Origin: Paenibacillus mesophilus
GTDB lineage: Bacteria; Bacillota; Bacilli; Paenibacillales; NBRC-103111
Direction of reading: 5' to 3'
Assembly: GCF_005938385.1 (NCBI RefSeq)
Contig: NZ_VCRA01000036.1
Coordinates: 1-64,000 of the forward strand
DNA length: 64,000 nucleotides
The number at the start of each line of letters is the position of its first letter. Within the stretch, counting starts at the first letter, position 1. Shown here in pieces: positions 42,634 to 52,474 of the stretch. The position numbers were made by a program, and so were the translations under genes. Under the pieces are notes generated by a model, which made no database searches, was not told where the DNA came from, and saw only the letters and a list, made by a program, of their open reading frames with translations.

Positions 42634-42692
42634 GGGGGGTTCCCCCGAAAGTACTTGGAATAAACTGCGTAGGCCAGCTCCACTTTCGGGGG
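42634..42692 (+). repeat. Palindromic CCCC...GGGG element, copy 4
   Basis: GGGGGGTTCCCCCGAAAGTACTTGG...GCTCCACTTTCGGGGG. The stem CCCCCGAAAGT/ACTTTCGGGGG is perfect over 11 bp. It lies in the 98-bp gap between the sulfatase stop and the glycoside hydrolase start, inside the operon. Confidence 0.75.
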
Positions 42693-42708
42693 ATTGGAAT
42701 TGGGGGAC

Positions 42709-44217
42709 TTAATCCATTCTCAGCCGCTTGTATTGTCTCAGCAAACCGTCCTCGTGCAGCTCCATCCAGCCGGCGAGCGACTGCCTCATATCGGCCAGCG
42801 TTTCCTTGTAGCGCTCATTGTCGATCAAATTGACCATTTCGTGCGGATCTGCCGACAAGTCGTACAACTCGTCCAGATCGCCGCAATTGAACACGTACTT
42901 GTAGTGCGATTTGCGGAGCATGCGCTGCGTGAACATCGCCGCTTCGAGCCCCGCGCCCTCCGTAACGACGCAATCCGGCCAATTTTTCACCGATTCGCCC
43001 GCAAGCATCGGCGCGAACGAGCGGCCGTCCGTTCCTTCGGGCAGCGCGTCTACGCCCGCCAGATCGAGAATCGTAGCGTGGATATCGCACGTTCCGACGA
43101 AGCTCCGCTCCAGGCGAGTCGCCTGCAGGCCGCCCGCCGGCTTGACGATAAGCGGAATGCGGCATGTCTCCTCGTACATGAAGAACGATTTGTCGCACAG
43201 CCCGCCGTGAATGCCGAGCGATTCTCCGTGGTCGGCGGTGAACACGATGACCGTATTGTCGTACAAATCGTGCCGCTTCAAGTAATCCAGCAGTCTGCCG
43301 ATCTGCTCGTCGATGCTGCTCATGAACGCGTAGTAATGTTTAATATAAGGAACGAAATCGGACCATTGCTGCGTATTGCCTTTCTTGATCTTGTGAATGG
43401 ACGGCTTGCTCGCACTGTCGTCGAAGAAATTCGGCCACGGCTCCAATTCGGCATCGCGGTACAAGTCCAGGAAGCGCGTCGGCGCAATGTACGGCTCATG
43501 TGGTCCCCAGAAATTAAGCGAGAAAAAGAACGGCTGGTCGCGCCGGCGGAACTCGTCGATGTAATGAATGGCCCGCTCGGTCAAAAAGTATTCGACGGTC
43601 GATTCGACCGGCGAAGTAAGCTCGGCGGCGTAATGCCATTCGAAATGGCCGGTCACTTTGTTCTCTTCCTGCCAGCTCAAGCCATTATCCTGCAAATATT
43701 GCTTGAACTGCGGATACGTCATCCCCCCGCCGCCGTGTCCGGCAAAATCGTCGCCTTCGTAACCGACGTCGGTAGGCAGCGAGCGGATGCCTCCCTCGAT
43801 ATCGGCGAAGCGGACGTGCGCGAGATTGCCGCGCAGCCACTGGCCCATCTCCGGCCCGAAGCCGAGATGCCATTTGCCGGTATAGCCGATGCTGTATTGT
43901 TGGCGCTCCAGCTGACGGCTGAGCAGACGTGGAGTGTCCGGCAGCTCCTGCACCATGCTCCCCATTCCGTAGCTGTTCGTCTGCATGCCGTGCTTGAACG
44001 GATACAGCCCCGTCTGCATCGACGCCCGGGCCGGCGTACACACCGGACAGCTGGCATAGGCGTTCTCAAATACGACGCTTTCTTCCGCCAATCGATTCAG
44101 ATGCGGCGTTTGGCATACTTTACCGCCATAGCTTCGGAGCGTATCGACCCGCTGCTGGTCGGTCTGGATGAACAAAATATTCGGACGGCGCTTCGTCCCG
44201 GCTTCTTTATGCGACAT
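42709..44217 (-). CDS. Sulfatase, formylglycine type
   Basis: The 502-residue alkaline-phosphatase-superfamily sulfatase begins RRPNILFIQTDQQRVDTL, with Asp residues for calcium. The Cys-type activation motif CTPAR is at residues 60-64, so Cys60 would become formylglycine. GKWHLGFGP and FFSLNFWGPHEPY are standard active-site strands. There is no signal peptide, so it should act in the cytoplasm on imported oligosaccharides. ATG follows GGGAGGAGTATAAGAC. It lies between GH125 and the GH42-like gene in the operon. No FGE or anSME maturase gene is in the window. Confidence 0.92.
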   Translation of the reverse strand: MSHKEAGTKRRPNILFIQTDQQRVDTLRSYGGKVCQTPHLNRLAEESVVFENAYASCPVCTPARASMQTGLYPFKHGMQTNSYGMGSMVQELPDTPRLLSRQLERQQYSIGYTGKWHLGFGPEMGQWLRGNLAHVRFADIEGGIRSLPTDVGYEGDDFAGHGGGGMTYPQFKQYLQDNGLSWQEENKVTGHFEWHYAAELTSPVESTVEYFLTERAIHYIDEFRRRDQPFFFSLNFWGPHEPYIAPTRFLDLYRDAELEPWPNFFDDSASKPSIHKIKKGNTQQWSDFVPYIKHYYAFMSSIDEQIGRLLDYLKRHDLYDNTVIVFTADHGESLGIHGGLCDKSFFMYEETCRIPLIVKPAGGLQATRLERSFVGTCDIHATILDLAGVDALPEGTDGRSFAPMLAGESVKNWPDCVVTEGAGLEAAMFTQRMLRKSHYKYVFNCGDLDELYDLSADPHEMVNLIDNERYKETLADMRQSLAGWMELHEDGLLRQYKRLRMD

Positions 44218-44281
44218 GTCTTATACTCCTCCCCGTTGGTCGGCGCGGTCGCGCATCCCGCCCCGCGCCCAAACAAACAAA

Positions 44282-45556
44282 TTACTTCTTCATCAACTCG
44301 TACACGCACTCGGCGAACAAGCTGTTCGCCCACGCGAACCACGACCGGGTAAACCGGCTCGGGTCGTCGGCATGAAACCCTTCGTGCATATATCCCGTAT
44401 CCGCGTCGGTCGCCACACACGTTTCGATCAGCATCCGCACCTCGTCGGGATCTTCCGACGTCAGCGCCTGCATGGCCAAAGCGATATGCCAAATGTACCG
44501 GTCGGGCGTATGCGGGCTGCCGATTCCCCGGGCAGCGGCGCCGTCGTAGTAATACGGGTTGTCGCGGCTCAGCACGAACCGCCGCGTATTCCGCACGACT
44601 TCGTCGTCCTTGCCTTTGTACCCGATATACGGTATCGACAGCAGGCTCGGTACGTTGGCGTCGTCCATCAGGTTGTAGTTGCCGCAGCCGTCCGTTTCGT
44701 AGGCATATATTTTGCCGTATTTCGGATGCAGCACCGTGCCGTACGTTTCGATGCCGTATTCGATCTCTTCCTTGAGCGCAAGGGCGTCCCTTGCCAAATA
44801 GGAGTCCTTCAGCACTTGCTCCGCCATTTCCGCCACATGGCCGAGCGCAACCGCCGCGAACATATTGGACGGGATCAAATAGCCGAACGTGCAGGCGTCG
44901 TCGCTTGGCCGGAAGCCGGACCACGTCATGCCCGTATATTGCACCGGCATGCCCATTCCGCCATTGCGCAGCGTATCGGACTTCGGCCCCGTCAGCCGGG
45001 TGAACCGGTACGTCGACCGTTCGAAGTGCCGCTGCTCGGTGATCCATAGCCGGATAACGGCGCGGACCGCCGAACGGAACGTCTCGTCCAGCGCCTCGGT
45101 CCTTCCCGTCGACTTCCAGTACGCGTAAGCGAGCTCGATCGGATAACAGAGCGAATCGATCTCGTATTTGCGCTCCCACACCCACGGGCCGAGCTCGGTC
45201 AAATCTTCCTCGTAACGGCGGCCGTTCGGCTCCTCATTGAAGGCGTTGGCGTAAGGATCGAGGCCGATGTAGAAAAATTGGCGGCGCAGCAGCCCTTCGA
45301 TCAGGCGCTGCAGCTCCCCGTCCTCCACCGCGAGCGGCACATAATGGCGCACTTGCGCGCTCGAGTCGCGCAGCCACATGGCCGGAATATCTCCGGTAAA
45401 GACGAAGGTCGTGCCGTCCGAAAGCCGCTTTGTCGTCGTTTCCAGCGTATTGACATAACACTGCTTGAACATGCGCAGCAGCTTCGGGCTGTGCGCCAGC
45501 TTGCGGTCGGCTTCGTCCAGCAGCTTCCGTACCGCATCGGGCAATGGCATACTCAT
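44282..45556 (-). CDS. GH125 exo-alpha-mannosidase
   Basis: The 424-residue metal-independent alpha-mannosidase family shows the conserved acid in TGDIPAMWLRDSSAQVRHY (Asp64 in WLRDS), WVWERKYEIDSLCYPIELAY, and SGFRPSDDACTFGYLIPSNMFA, all hallmark segments. GH125 enzymes trim terminal alpha-1,6-mannose. There is no signal peptide, so it is cytoplasmic. ATG 45556 (GGAGGTGAGAAC upstream) overlaps the GH38 stop in ATGA, so the two mannosidases are translationally coupled. The upstream 27 codons are Arg/Lys-rich and unconserved. Confidence 0.93.
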   Translation of the reverse strand: MSMPLPDAVRKLLDEADRKLAHSPKLLRMFKQCYVNTLETTTKRLSDGTTFVFTGDIPAMWLRDSSAQVRHYVPLAVEDGELQRLIEGLLRRQFFYIGLDPYANAFNEEPNGRRYEEDLTELGPWVWERKYEIDSLCYPIELAYAYWKSTGRTEALDETFRSAVRAVIRLWITEQRHFERSTYRFTRLTGPKSDTLRNGGMGMPVQYTGMTWSGFRPSDDACTFGYLIPSNMFAAVALGHVAEMAEQVLKDSYLARDALALKEEIEYGIETYGTVLHPKYGKIYAYETDGCGNYNLMDDANVPSLLSIPYIGYKGKDDEVVRNTRRFVLSRDNPYYYDGAAARGIGSPHTPDRYIWHIALAMQALTSEDPDEVRMLIETCVATDADTGYMHEGFHADDPSRFTRSWFAWANSLFAECVYELMKK

Positions 45557-48387
45557 GTTCTCACCTCCGGCGTTTGCTTGGCGGTCCTTTCGCTGCCTCT
45601 TTCGCCTTCGCTTTCTCCTTCGCGCTCGCTTACACACGGCACCTGCGGTGTCTCAAGCCGCAAACCGAGCGTTACAATCTCGCAGCCCCGAACGTCGACC
45701 GAAACGGAACCTCCGTCCGTCGCGACCGGTTCGCCGCGATTTTCCAGCACTCCGCTCCGGAAACATTCGTATATGTCGCCGGTCGGCTCGCACCGCAAGC
45801 TTGCACCGCGATCGGACATGTTGAACCACCGGGCCATCCAATCTCCCGTCTGCTCGTTCAGCTTCAGACTCGAGAAAGCCAGCCCGTCGCCGCTCCACCG
45901 CATAAACGAATGGGTCGGCGGCAATGTCCCGGCAGCCGCTTCCTTCTGGATCGTCTGCCACGGAATTTGATACCGGTACGCTTCCTCATACGCCGTGTGA
46001 GCGTGCTCTTCTCCTCCTCCAGAGTGGGGAATGAGGCTAAGCTCAGCCGTGCCATACCCTAGACATTGCGCCTCCGGCGTAGGGAAGACGCCCCAATCGC
46101 CGAGCTCCGCCGTCGAACGCAGCAGCGTCACCGCAATGGTCGACCGTCCGTCGCGTAGCACCTCGTACTCTTGAAGGCCGCGATTCGCCACCGTAAAGCC
46201 TCCCTCCTCGTCGCGAACGCTGACGAAGGCGTGCTGATGCTGGCAGTTGCTCGGATTGCGCCATTCCGCCGCCGGAATCGTATCCCGCCGCGCCACCTCG
46301 AAGATCGAGTCGGCGTAATGAACGTCCGACTTGACGTCGGTCGGGACGAGCAGCCGCAAGCGGTGATCCTTCGCCTTATTGTCGAAGGCGATATGAAGAG
46401 ATACGGCGCGGCTTTCCGCTTCGAGCCTGACGGTCGCGCGAATGTCCATCGTCACCGTTTCCACGCTGCGGCGGGCTTCGCGCTGCGTGAACGGCGTCAT
46501 CCCGGCGATTTCGGCGACAAGCCGCTCGTCCGCAGATACCGGAATTTCCAGCTTGTGCACGATTTCGAACGCTGCCCGGTAACCGGCGTCCTCGATCAAC
46601 CGAATGTCAGCGGCGCGGCCTTCGGTCGTGATCGTCTCGCCGTCTGCGGATTGCTTGTACACGTATTCGTTGCCGACATCGCCCGTATCTTCGATTGCGC
46701 CAATCCGTTCGTATACGCGCCCGCTCGTTTTCTCCGTCACGGTCAGCGTACCGTCGTCTTCGACAGCCACTTTCACGAAGCGGTTTTCCATTACGCGTCC
46801 GGCAACGGTCACCCGTTCATCGCCGAATCCAGCCGACTGTGCGGTGCGTCCGGCGATCCAGGCAAACGATTTGTACCCGAGCGACGGCACTCGACCGCTA
46901 TGGAACGTTAGACGGATACGCCGCCCCATATACGGCTGGCGGAAACGATCATCCGGCAAATCGTAGCCGAACTGCACGCCCAAATCTTCCAGCGTATACG
47001 GAATTTCGCGCCCTTCCTCATCGACCAGCGAACCGGACGCAAGCGGCGTCTCCTTCATCTCGCGGGCGAGCTTATCCGGAGCGCCATCGCTGAAATACTT
47101 CCTCGCCACAGTCAGCTCGACAGTGACGGTCCCTTCCCGGTCCCAACCGGACGTATTGAAGACGACGAAAGGATACGCCGCTTCGCCATTCCCGCAAGCG
47201 GCCGGCTTCGACGTATCGATCTGCGCCGCGATCGCCCGCAGACTGTCGCCGATGATGTTTTCCGCCACTTGGCCGCTCTTCTCGAAGCGGGTTACCATCT
47301 CGCGGTGAACCGCATCGACGCTGCAGCCGCATATGCTGTCGTGCGGATGGTTCTGCATGAGCGTCTTCCAGCCGTATTCGAGAAGATGAGCAGGATATTC
47401 CTCTCCGAGCGAAGACGCGATCGCGGTCAGCGGCTCGGCCGCCTTCTCCAGCAGCGTCTGCACGCGATGATTCATCTGCTTCAAATAGATACGCGACGAC
47501 GCCGTATTGACCAGCGTATACCAGCCCGCCGTGCGTTGGCTCCGCAGCTCTCCCCGGATGACCGAAAGGTCGGAAGGCAGCGCGGCTTTCACCGCCTCGA
47601 TATACTCTTCGAAGCTCGAATGCACGAATTGAACGTCCGGATACAGCTTACCGGCCGTGCGGATCGCTGCGGACAAGTCGGTTTGCACCGGCTGATGGTC
47701 GCAGCCGTTCATGAACAGCAGGTGGGGCGTCGAAGCGTACTTGGCCGCATTCGCAAGCTTGGCGTCCCAATACTTCTTCGCTTCATCCGGATCGACCGGC
47801 GCTTCCATTCCGTTGCAATACCAGTTCGCGAACAAAATCCCCAGCACTTGCGAACCGTCCGGCGACTGCCACATCATCTCCGAATAAGGCGATTCGAACT
47901 CGCCAGGCTCCCCGACCGTGTTGTTGAACCCGGTCGGCGTTACGCCGCGCCCGAACACGGCCGTATCGATTCCCGCCTGCCGCAGCAGCTGCGGAGCTTG
48001 CCCCATATTGCCGAATGAATCGGGGAAATAGCCGATTCGGCACAATGCCCCAAACTTGGCCGCGTCGCGATGGCCGTACTGCAAATTGCGGACGTTCGCT
48101 TCGCTGCTCGTCAAAAATTCGTCCTGCAGCACGTACCAAGGGCCGATCGCAATGCGCCCTTCGCGGATATGATGCGCGAGCCGGTCCTTGCGGTCCGGCC
48201 GGATCGCCAAGTAATCGTCCAATATGATCGTCTGTCCGTCGAGGTGAAAGCTGCGGAATTCCGGATCGCGCTCAAGCGTATCGAGCAGCGTATCCATCAG
48301 CTTCACCAGCAAATGCCGATGCGTCTCGAAGGGCAAATACCATTCTCTATCCCAATGCGTATGTGATATGATGTGCGCTTTCTTCAT
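45553..48387 (-). CDS. GH38 alpha-mannosidase
   Basis: The 944-residue cytoplasmic retaining alpha-mannosidase carries zinc ligands His11 and Asp13 in SHTHWDREW and nucleophile Asp123 in GYFPDSFGNMGQ. The HPHDSICGCSVDAVHREM motif holds further zinc and substrate residues. The usual helical linker (about 270-370) and C-terminal beta-sandwich domains follow (to 944). It is closest in plan to MngB-type bacterial enzymes. ATG follows GAGGGAGGAAGACG. It is coupled to GH125 downstream; together they would strip alpha-mannose from imported glycans. Confidence 0.94.
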   Translation of the reverse strand: MKKAHIISHTHWDREWYLPFETHRHLLVKLMDTLLDTLERDPEFRSFHLDGQTIILDDYLAIRPDRKDRLAHHIREGRIAIGPWYVLQDEFLTSSEANVRNLQYGHRDAAKFGALCRIGYFPDSFGNMGQAPQLLRQAGIDTAVFGRGVTPTGFNNTVGEPGEFESPYSEMMWQSPDGSQVLGILFANWYCNGMEAPVDPDEAKKYWDAKLANAAKYASTPHLLFMNGCDHQPVQTDLSAAIRTAGKLYPDVQFVHSSFEEYIEAVKAALPSDLSVIRGELRSQRTAGWYTLVNTASSRIYLKQMNHRVQTLLEKAAEPLTAIASSLGEEYPAHLLEYGWKTLMQNHPHDSICGCSVDAVHREMVTRFEKSGQVAENIIGDSLRAIAAQIDTSKPAACGNGEAAYPFVVFNTSGWDREGTVTVELTVARKYFSDGAPDKLAREMKETPLASGSLVDEEGREIPYTLEDLGVQFGYDLPDDRFRQPYMGRRIRLTFHSGRVPSLGYKSFAWIAGRTAQSAGFGDERVTVAGRVMENRFVKVAVEDDGTLTVTEKTSGRVYERIGAIEDTGDVGNEYVYKQSADGETITTEGRAADIRLIEDAGYRAAFEIVHKLEIPVSADERLVAEIAGMTPFTQREARRSVETVTMDIRATVRLEAESRAVSLHIAFDNKAKDHRLRLLVPTDVKSDVHYADSIFEVARRDTIPAAEWRNPSNCQHQHAFVSVRDEEGGFTVANRGLQEYEVLRDGRSTIAVTLLRSTAELGDWGVFPTPEAQCLGYGTAELSLIPHSGGGEEHAHTAYEEAYRYQIPWQTIQKEAAAGTLPPTHSFMRWSGDGLAFSSLKLNEQTGDWMARWFNMSDRGASLRCEPTGDIYECFRSGVLENRGEPVATDGGSVSVDVRGCEIVTLGLRLETPQVPCVSEREGESEGERGSERTAKQTPEVRT

Positions 48388-48423
48388 CGTCTTCCTCCCT
48401 CATAATCTCCCTTTAACAAAGGC

Positions 48424-48485
48424 AAAAGAGAGGCGCGAACCTCTCTTCTGCACTTGGGAATTTTAACGGAATAACGTTTCCGTTA
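48424..48485 (-). promoter_or_regulatory. Two adjacent hairpins between sulfatase and GH38 genes
   Basis: AAGAGAGG/CCTCTCTT (48426-48447, TTTT following on the minus strand) and TAACGGAA-N6-TTCCGTTA (48464-48485) are both perfect. The first may partly terminate transcription after the second sulfatase. The second could be an operator for a downstream-starting transcript. Confidence 0.5.
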
Positions 48486-48508
48486 CAGTTCCATAATCCG
48501 CTTTACGT

Positions 48509-49804
48509 TCACGCTTGCTCTTTAAGCCGCTCATACCAGACGCGCGCGTCCCGCTCGAGCCGCTCCGCTACGTCCGGGAACCGGTCCTTCACATTGACTC
48601 GCTCTCCGGGGTCCGCAGCGAGATCGGATAAATGAACGGCATCCGGCTGAGTCCGGTCGAAGTCGAGCTTGCCGCCGAGCACGAGCTTCCAGTTCCCTTC
48701 CCGTACGGCGAGCTGACTGCCGTATTCCCAGAACAGCTGCCGGTGGGGGGTGCAAGCGCCTTCCGTGACCATGGCAGTAACGCTTGCGCCGTCAAGCTCT
48801 CCCGGCGCAGGCGCCTCGAGACCGGCGAATTCCAGGACAGTCGGCACGATATCGGCCATCATGCCCGCCTCCGTGATCGTCTGCCCTCCCGGAATCGCCG
48901 CGCGGTAGACGAGAATCGCCGGCTCGCGAATGCCGCCCTCGAACAGGCTCGCCTTATGCCCGCGGAAAATGCCGGCGCTCCCGCCGTAGTAAACATCCTC
49001 CGTCCCGTCGAGGAAATTGCGCGCTTCCGAGGACGGTCCGTTGTCGCTGGAGAAGAAAATGAGTGTATTGTCGTACACGCCTGCCCGCTTCAATGCCGCG
49101 ACGATTTCGCCGACGCCGTCGTCCACCGCCGAGATCATCGCTGCCATCAATTGACGGTCGCGCGGCAAATGGCTGTACCGCTCCATATATTTGTCCGGCG
49201 CATGCATCGGATAATGCGGCGCGTTGTAAGCGGCATACAGGAAGAACGGCTCTTCCCGTCCCCGCTCGATGAACGCGACCGACTTATCGGTAATGAGATG
49301 GGTCATATATTCGCCGTCGCGCCATACTTCCTGTCGGTTGCTCCATAAGTCGTGAACCGGATTCACATGCGGCATGCCCCAATAAAAGATATGCGAGTAA
49401 TAGTCCACGCAGCCGGCATGAAATCCGAAATAATCGTCGAAACCGCGGGCGTTCGGCCTGGCATCCTCGGAAGAGCCGAGATGCCACTTGCCGTACAGCG
49501 CCGTCCGGTAGCCGGCTTCCTTCAGCCGTTCGGCAAGCGTCTTCGTTTCCGGCTTCAGCCCCCCGGTGCCGCGCCGGCCGCCCAATATGTGGCTGACCCC
49601 GGCCTTGGCCGGATACAGCCCCGTCAGCAGGGCGGCGCGGGACGGCGAGCAGACGGGCGAATTGGAGTACCAGTCGGTGAAGCGGACTCCGTCGGCCGCC
49701 AGCGCGTCCAGATGGGGGGTACGGATCGCGTCGGACCCGTAGCACCCCAAATCGCCATACCCCAAATCGTCGCAATAGACGACGACAACATTCGGTCTTG
49801 TCAT
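48509..49804 (-). CDS. Arylsulfatase A-type sulfatase, formylglycine type
   Basis: The 431-residue cytoplasmic sulfatase opens RPNVVVVYCDDLGYGDLGCYGS with the calcium Asp pair. It has the activation motif CSPSR at residues 52-56 (Cys52), GKWHLGSS, HYPMHAP, and FFSSDNGPSSEARN for the last metal ligands. ATG 49804 is preferred because AAGGTG lies 8 nt upstream; GTG 49813 overlaps that sequence. It lies 21 bp downstream of the binding-protein stop, clearly in the same operon. A sulfated sugar substrate is implied. Confidence 0.92.
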   Translation of the reverse strand: MTRPNVVVVYCDDLGYGDLGCYGSDAIRTPHLDALAADGVRFTDWYSNSPVCSPSRAALLTGLYPAKAGVSHILGGRRGTGGLKPETKTLAERLKEAGYRTALYGKWHLGSSEDARPNARGFDDYFGFHAGCVDYYSHIFYWGMPHVNPVHDLWSNRQEVWRDGEYMTHLITDKSVAFIERGREEPFFLYAAYNAPHYPMHAPDKYMERYSHLPRDRQLMAAMISAVDDGVGEIVAALKRAGVYDNTLIFFSSDNGPSSEARNFLDGTEDVYYGGSAGIFRGHKASLFEGGIREPAILVYRAAIPGGQTITEAGMMADIVPTVLEFAGLEAPAPGELDGASVTAMVTEGACTPHRQLFWEYGSQLAVREGNWKLVLGGKLDFDRTQPDAVHLSDLAADPGERVNVKDRFPDVAERLERDARVWYERLKEQA

Positions 49805-49825
49805 CACGGTCACACCTTCATGCCA

Positions 49826-51421
49826 TTATTTGTTTTTGTTCCAGCGGTCGTAAGCGTCCTGATAAATTTTCAGCATTTCGTCGAGTCCCATTTTCTTGAT
49901 CGTGTTGACGTAATCGTCCCATTTCGTGAACGGCTCTTGGCCGACGATAAACTTCGCTTCCATTTGGTCCACGTACGTTTTGATGTCGGTTTTGACGATG
50001 TTAAGCCGCTTCTGTTCCTCGCTCGTAAAGTAGACGTCCGGATAATCGCGTTTGGCGTACGGATTGAGCTTCTCGTCAACCAGTTTGTTGTAATCCGGGG
50101 CCGTCCCGTTGTCGCGCTTCGCATCGAAGCTGCGTTCCTTGATGAGCGGCAGTTGTCCGCCTACGTCCGGAGTCAGCTTGGCGCGGTGTTCCTCCATATT
50201 CGTTCCTTCCGGGTATACGAACGTCCATTTCGTTTTGGCGTCATCCAGCCATTTGTAGCTGTTGCCGAGAAAACCGAGACGGCTTCCTTCGTCGGAGTAC
50301 AAATAATCGACCCAGCGCATCGTCGCTTCCGGATATTTGTTCTGGCTCGTAATCGCGAACGTGCCGCGGCGTATGTTCGACGCCTTCAGCGTTAGCTTCT
50401 CGCTGTTGACCGGGCTCGTCAACGGACTGAGCATCGGATGCTTCAGGTTGTCCTCCGGCTTCGCAACCTTCAGGACCAGATCCGGGGCCGAGCCGACGAA
50501 AGCGCCGATTTGGTTCGAATTGCCTTTGGCCGCCATCTGCTGCGACGTCTGCACGAACATTTCGTTGTCCAGCAGCTTCTCCGAGAACAGCTTGTTCAAG
50601 TAAGTCAAATATTCCTTGTACCCGTTCTGAACGGGATTGAACCGCACCTTCCCGTCCTTCACCTCCACCTCGCGCCCGAGCAGGCCGAACGCCGGAAGCA
50701 GCACGCCGTCCAAGTTGTTCAGCTTAACGTTGGACATTGGAATTTCGTCGTTTTTGCCGTTTTTGTTCGGATCGCCGTTCTTGAATTGCTTTAGCAGCTC
50801 GTACAGCTCGTCCGTAGTCGAAGGAACCTTCGTAATACCCAAGTTCGCCAACCAGTCCCCGTTCAAATAAAGCCGGTTCGGCACGAAAGCGCGCGGCTGG
50901 TCGATAATAAGCGGCAGCGCGTAGATGTGGCCGTCCATCGCCGTGATCGACTTGCGGATTTCCGGATTGTCGTTCAGCCGCTTCTTGAAGTTCGGCGCGT
51001 ATTTCTCGATCAAGCCTTCGAGCGGGATCAAGTAGCCTTGGCTGCCGTAAGTCACTTCGTCGTCCGGAGTGAGCAAGGAATTGAAGAATACGTCGGGCAG
51101 CTGGCGGCTTGCGAACGCCAAGTTTTTCGCTTCCTGGTAGTTCGCTTGCGGAGGCGTGTTGAACTCGAAGGCGATGTTTGTCATTTTCTCCATTTCCTTA
51201 AACAGCGCCATTTCGTTCCAAGGTCCGTGGATCGCCGCCTTCGAACCCATCATTTTCAGCGTAATTTTTTCAGTGACGACCGGATAGCCTTCCGCGTTGA
51301 AGTTTTTCGGCTGGCCCCCTTCCGCCTTGGGCGCTTCCCCCGTCTTCCCGGAGCTGCAGCCGGCGATCAGGACGGCGCCGCTTACCGCGGTGAGCATGCT
51401 TGCTTTCAACCATTTCTTCAT
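49826..51421 (-). CDS. LplA-type extracellular oligosaccharide-binding lipoprotein
   Basis: The 531-residue lipoprotein has a signal peptide with lipobox LIAGC, followed by a Ser/Gly/Lys-rich tether (SSGKTGEAPKAEGG). The long family 1 fold of the LplA/YtcQ type follows, typical of Firmicute importers for complex glycans. ATG has GAAGGGGAAACAAAG upstream. It forms an importer with the two permeases encoded just upstream, presumably energised by a shared MsmX-like ATPase encoded elsewhere. The expected ligand is a mannose-containing, possibly sulfated, oligosaccharide. Confidence 0.92.
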   Translation of the reverse strand: MKKWLKASMLTAVSGAVLIAGCSSGKTGEAPKAEGGQPKNFNAEGYPVVTEKITLKMMGSKAAIHGPWNEMALFKEMEKMTNIAFEFNTPPQANYQEAKNLAFASRQLPDVFFNSLLTPDDEVTYGSQGYLIPLEGLIEKYAPNFKKRLNDNPEIRKSITAMDGHIYALPLIIDQPRAFVPNRLYLNGDWLANLGITKVPSTTDELYELLKQFKNGDPNKNGKNDEIPMSNVKLNNLDGVLLPAFGLLGREVEVKDGKVRFNPVQNGYKEYLTYLNKLFSEKLLDNEMFVQTSQQMAAKGNSNQIGAFVGSAPDLVLKVAKPEDNLKHPMLSPLTSPVNSEKLTLKASNIRRGTFAITSQNKYPEATMRWVDYLYSDEGSRLGFLGNSYKWLDDAKTKWTFVYPEGTNMEEHRAKLTPDVGGQLPLIKERSFDAKRDNGTAPDYNKLVDEKLNPYAKRDYPDVYFTSEEQKRLNIVKTDIKTYVDQMEAKFIVGQEPFTKWDDYVNTIKKMGLDEMLKIYQDAYDRWNKNK

Positions 51422-51564
51422 CTTTGTTTCCCCTTCTTTCCCTTTATTGGATTGCGGTACATTAGAAGCCCGGAGAACAACTGAGCGGAAGCCTATTTCA
51501 GACCCGCAGCGGAGTTATTTACCGGACTTTCTAGAAAAACGTCTGTAGACGTAATTCGCAAAAG

Positions 51565-52458
51565 TCAGCCTTTGACGGAACCGATCAGCACACCCTTCAT
51601 GAAATACCGCTGCATGAACGGATAGACGATAATGATCGGCAAGCTCGAGACGATCATGACGGCGTATTTGATAATGTCGGCGATTCTCGCCTGCTTGGCC
51701 ATCGCTTCCATATCGTCTCCCGTCATCAGCATCGTGTCGCTCATCTGATTCTGGACGAGGATTTCGCGCAATATCAGTTGCAGCGGGTACAGGCTGCGGT
51801 CCTTGATATAAATGATTGCGCTGAAGTAGCTGTTCCAATGCGCCACGCCGTAATACAATCCCATTACCGCTATGATCGGCGCGGAGAGCGGGAGCACGAT
51901 TTTCAAGAACAGCATCGTGTTCGAGCAGCCGTCAATCTCCGCGGATTCCTGCAGCTCACGGGGAATATTGTTCTGGAAAAACGTCCGGCATATGATCAGG
52001 TTATAAACCGCAACCGCATTCGGGATGAGCAGCGCCCACACCGTATCCAACATGCCGAGCCCGCTCACGAGCAGAAACGTCGGGATCAGCCCGCCTCCGA
52101 AAAACATCGTAAACACGATCAAGCCCATCAGGACGCTGCGGCCCTTCAAATCTTTACGGGAAAGCGCATAAGCGCCCGGTATCGTAAACAGCAAGTTGAT
52201 CAGCGTTCCCCCCGCCGTATACAGAATCGTGTTGCGGTAACCTGTCCATATTTCCGGGTTCTGAAACACCCGCGTATAGCCTTCGAACGTAATGCCTCTC
52301 GGGAACAGCCACATTTTCCCTTGGTTGACATAGACGGGATCGCTTATCGAGGCGCTGACGACGTATACGAGCGGATACAGCACGGCGATGAGCACGACGA
52401 GCAGAAACAATTTGTTCACCGTATCGAACACGCGGTCCGACCAGGCTTCCCTATTCAT
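51565..52458 (-). CDS. ABC sugar permease, MalG/YtcP (LplC) type
   Basis: The 297-residue inner-membrane subunit has about six transmembrane helices (first at residues 13-35) and the EAA coupling loop QESAEIDGCSNTMLFLKIVLP for contact with the ATPase. The ending FMKGVLIGSVKG is typical of YtcP-type permeases. ATG follows GGGAAGGTGG. It lies 16 bp after the partner permease. The 143-bp gap to the binding-protein gene shows no hairpin strong enough to be called. Confidence 0.92.
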   Translation of the reverse strand: MNREAWSDRVFDTVNKLFLLVVLIAVLYPLVYVVSASISDPVYVNQGKMWLFPRGITFEGYTRVFQNPEIWTGYRNTILYTAGGTLINLLFTIPGAYALSRKDLKGRSVLMGLIVFTMFFGGGLIPTFLLVSGLGMLDTVWALLIPNAVAVYNLIICRTFFQNNIPRELQESAEIDGCSNTMLFLKIVLPLSAPIIAVMGLYYGVAHWNSYFSAIIYIKDRSLYPLQLILREILVQNQMSDTMLMTGDDMEAMAKQARIADIIKYAVMIVSSLPIIIVYPFMQRYFMKGVLIGSVKG

Positions 52459-52474
52459 AATTGACCACCTTCCC

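Noticed and set aside
48464..48485. Catabolite-responsive element (cre)
   Set aside because: The palindrome TAACGGAA-N6-TTCCGTTA does not fit the cre consensus around its central CG.
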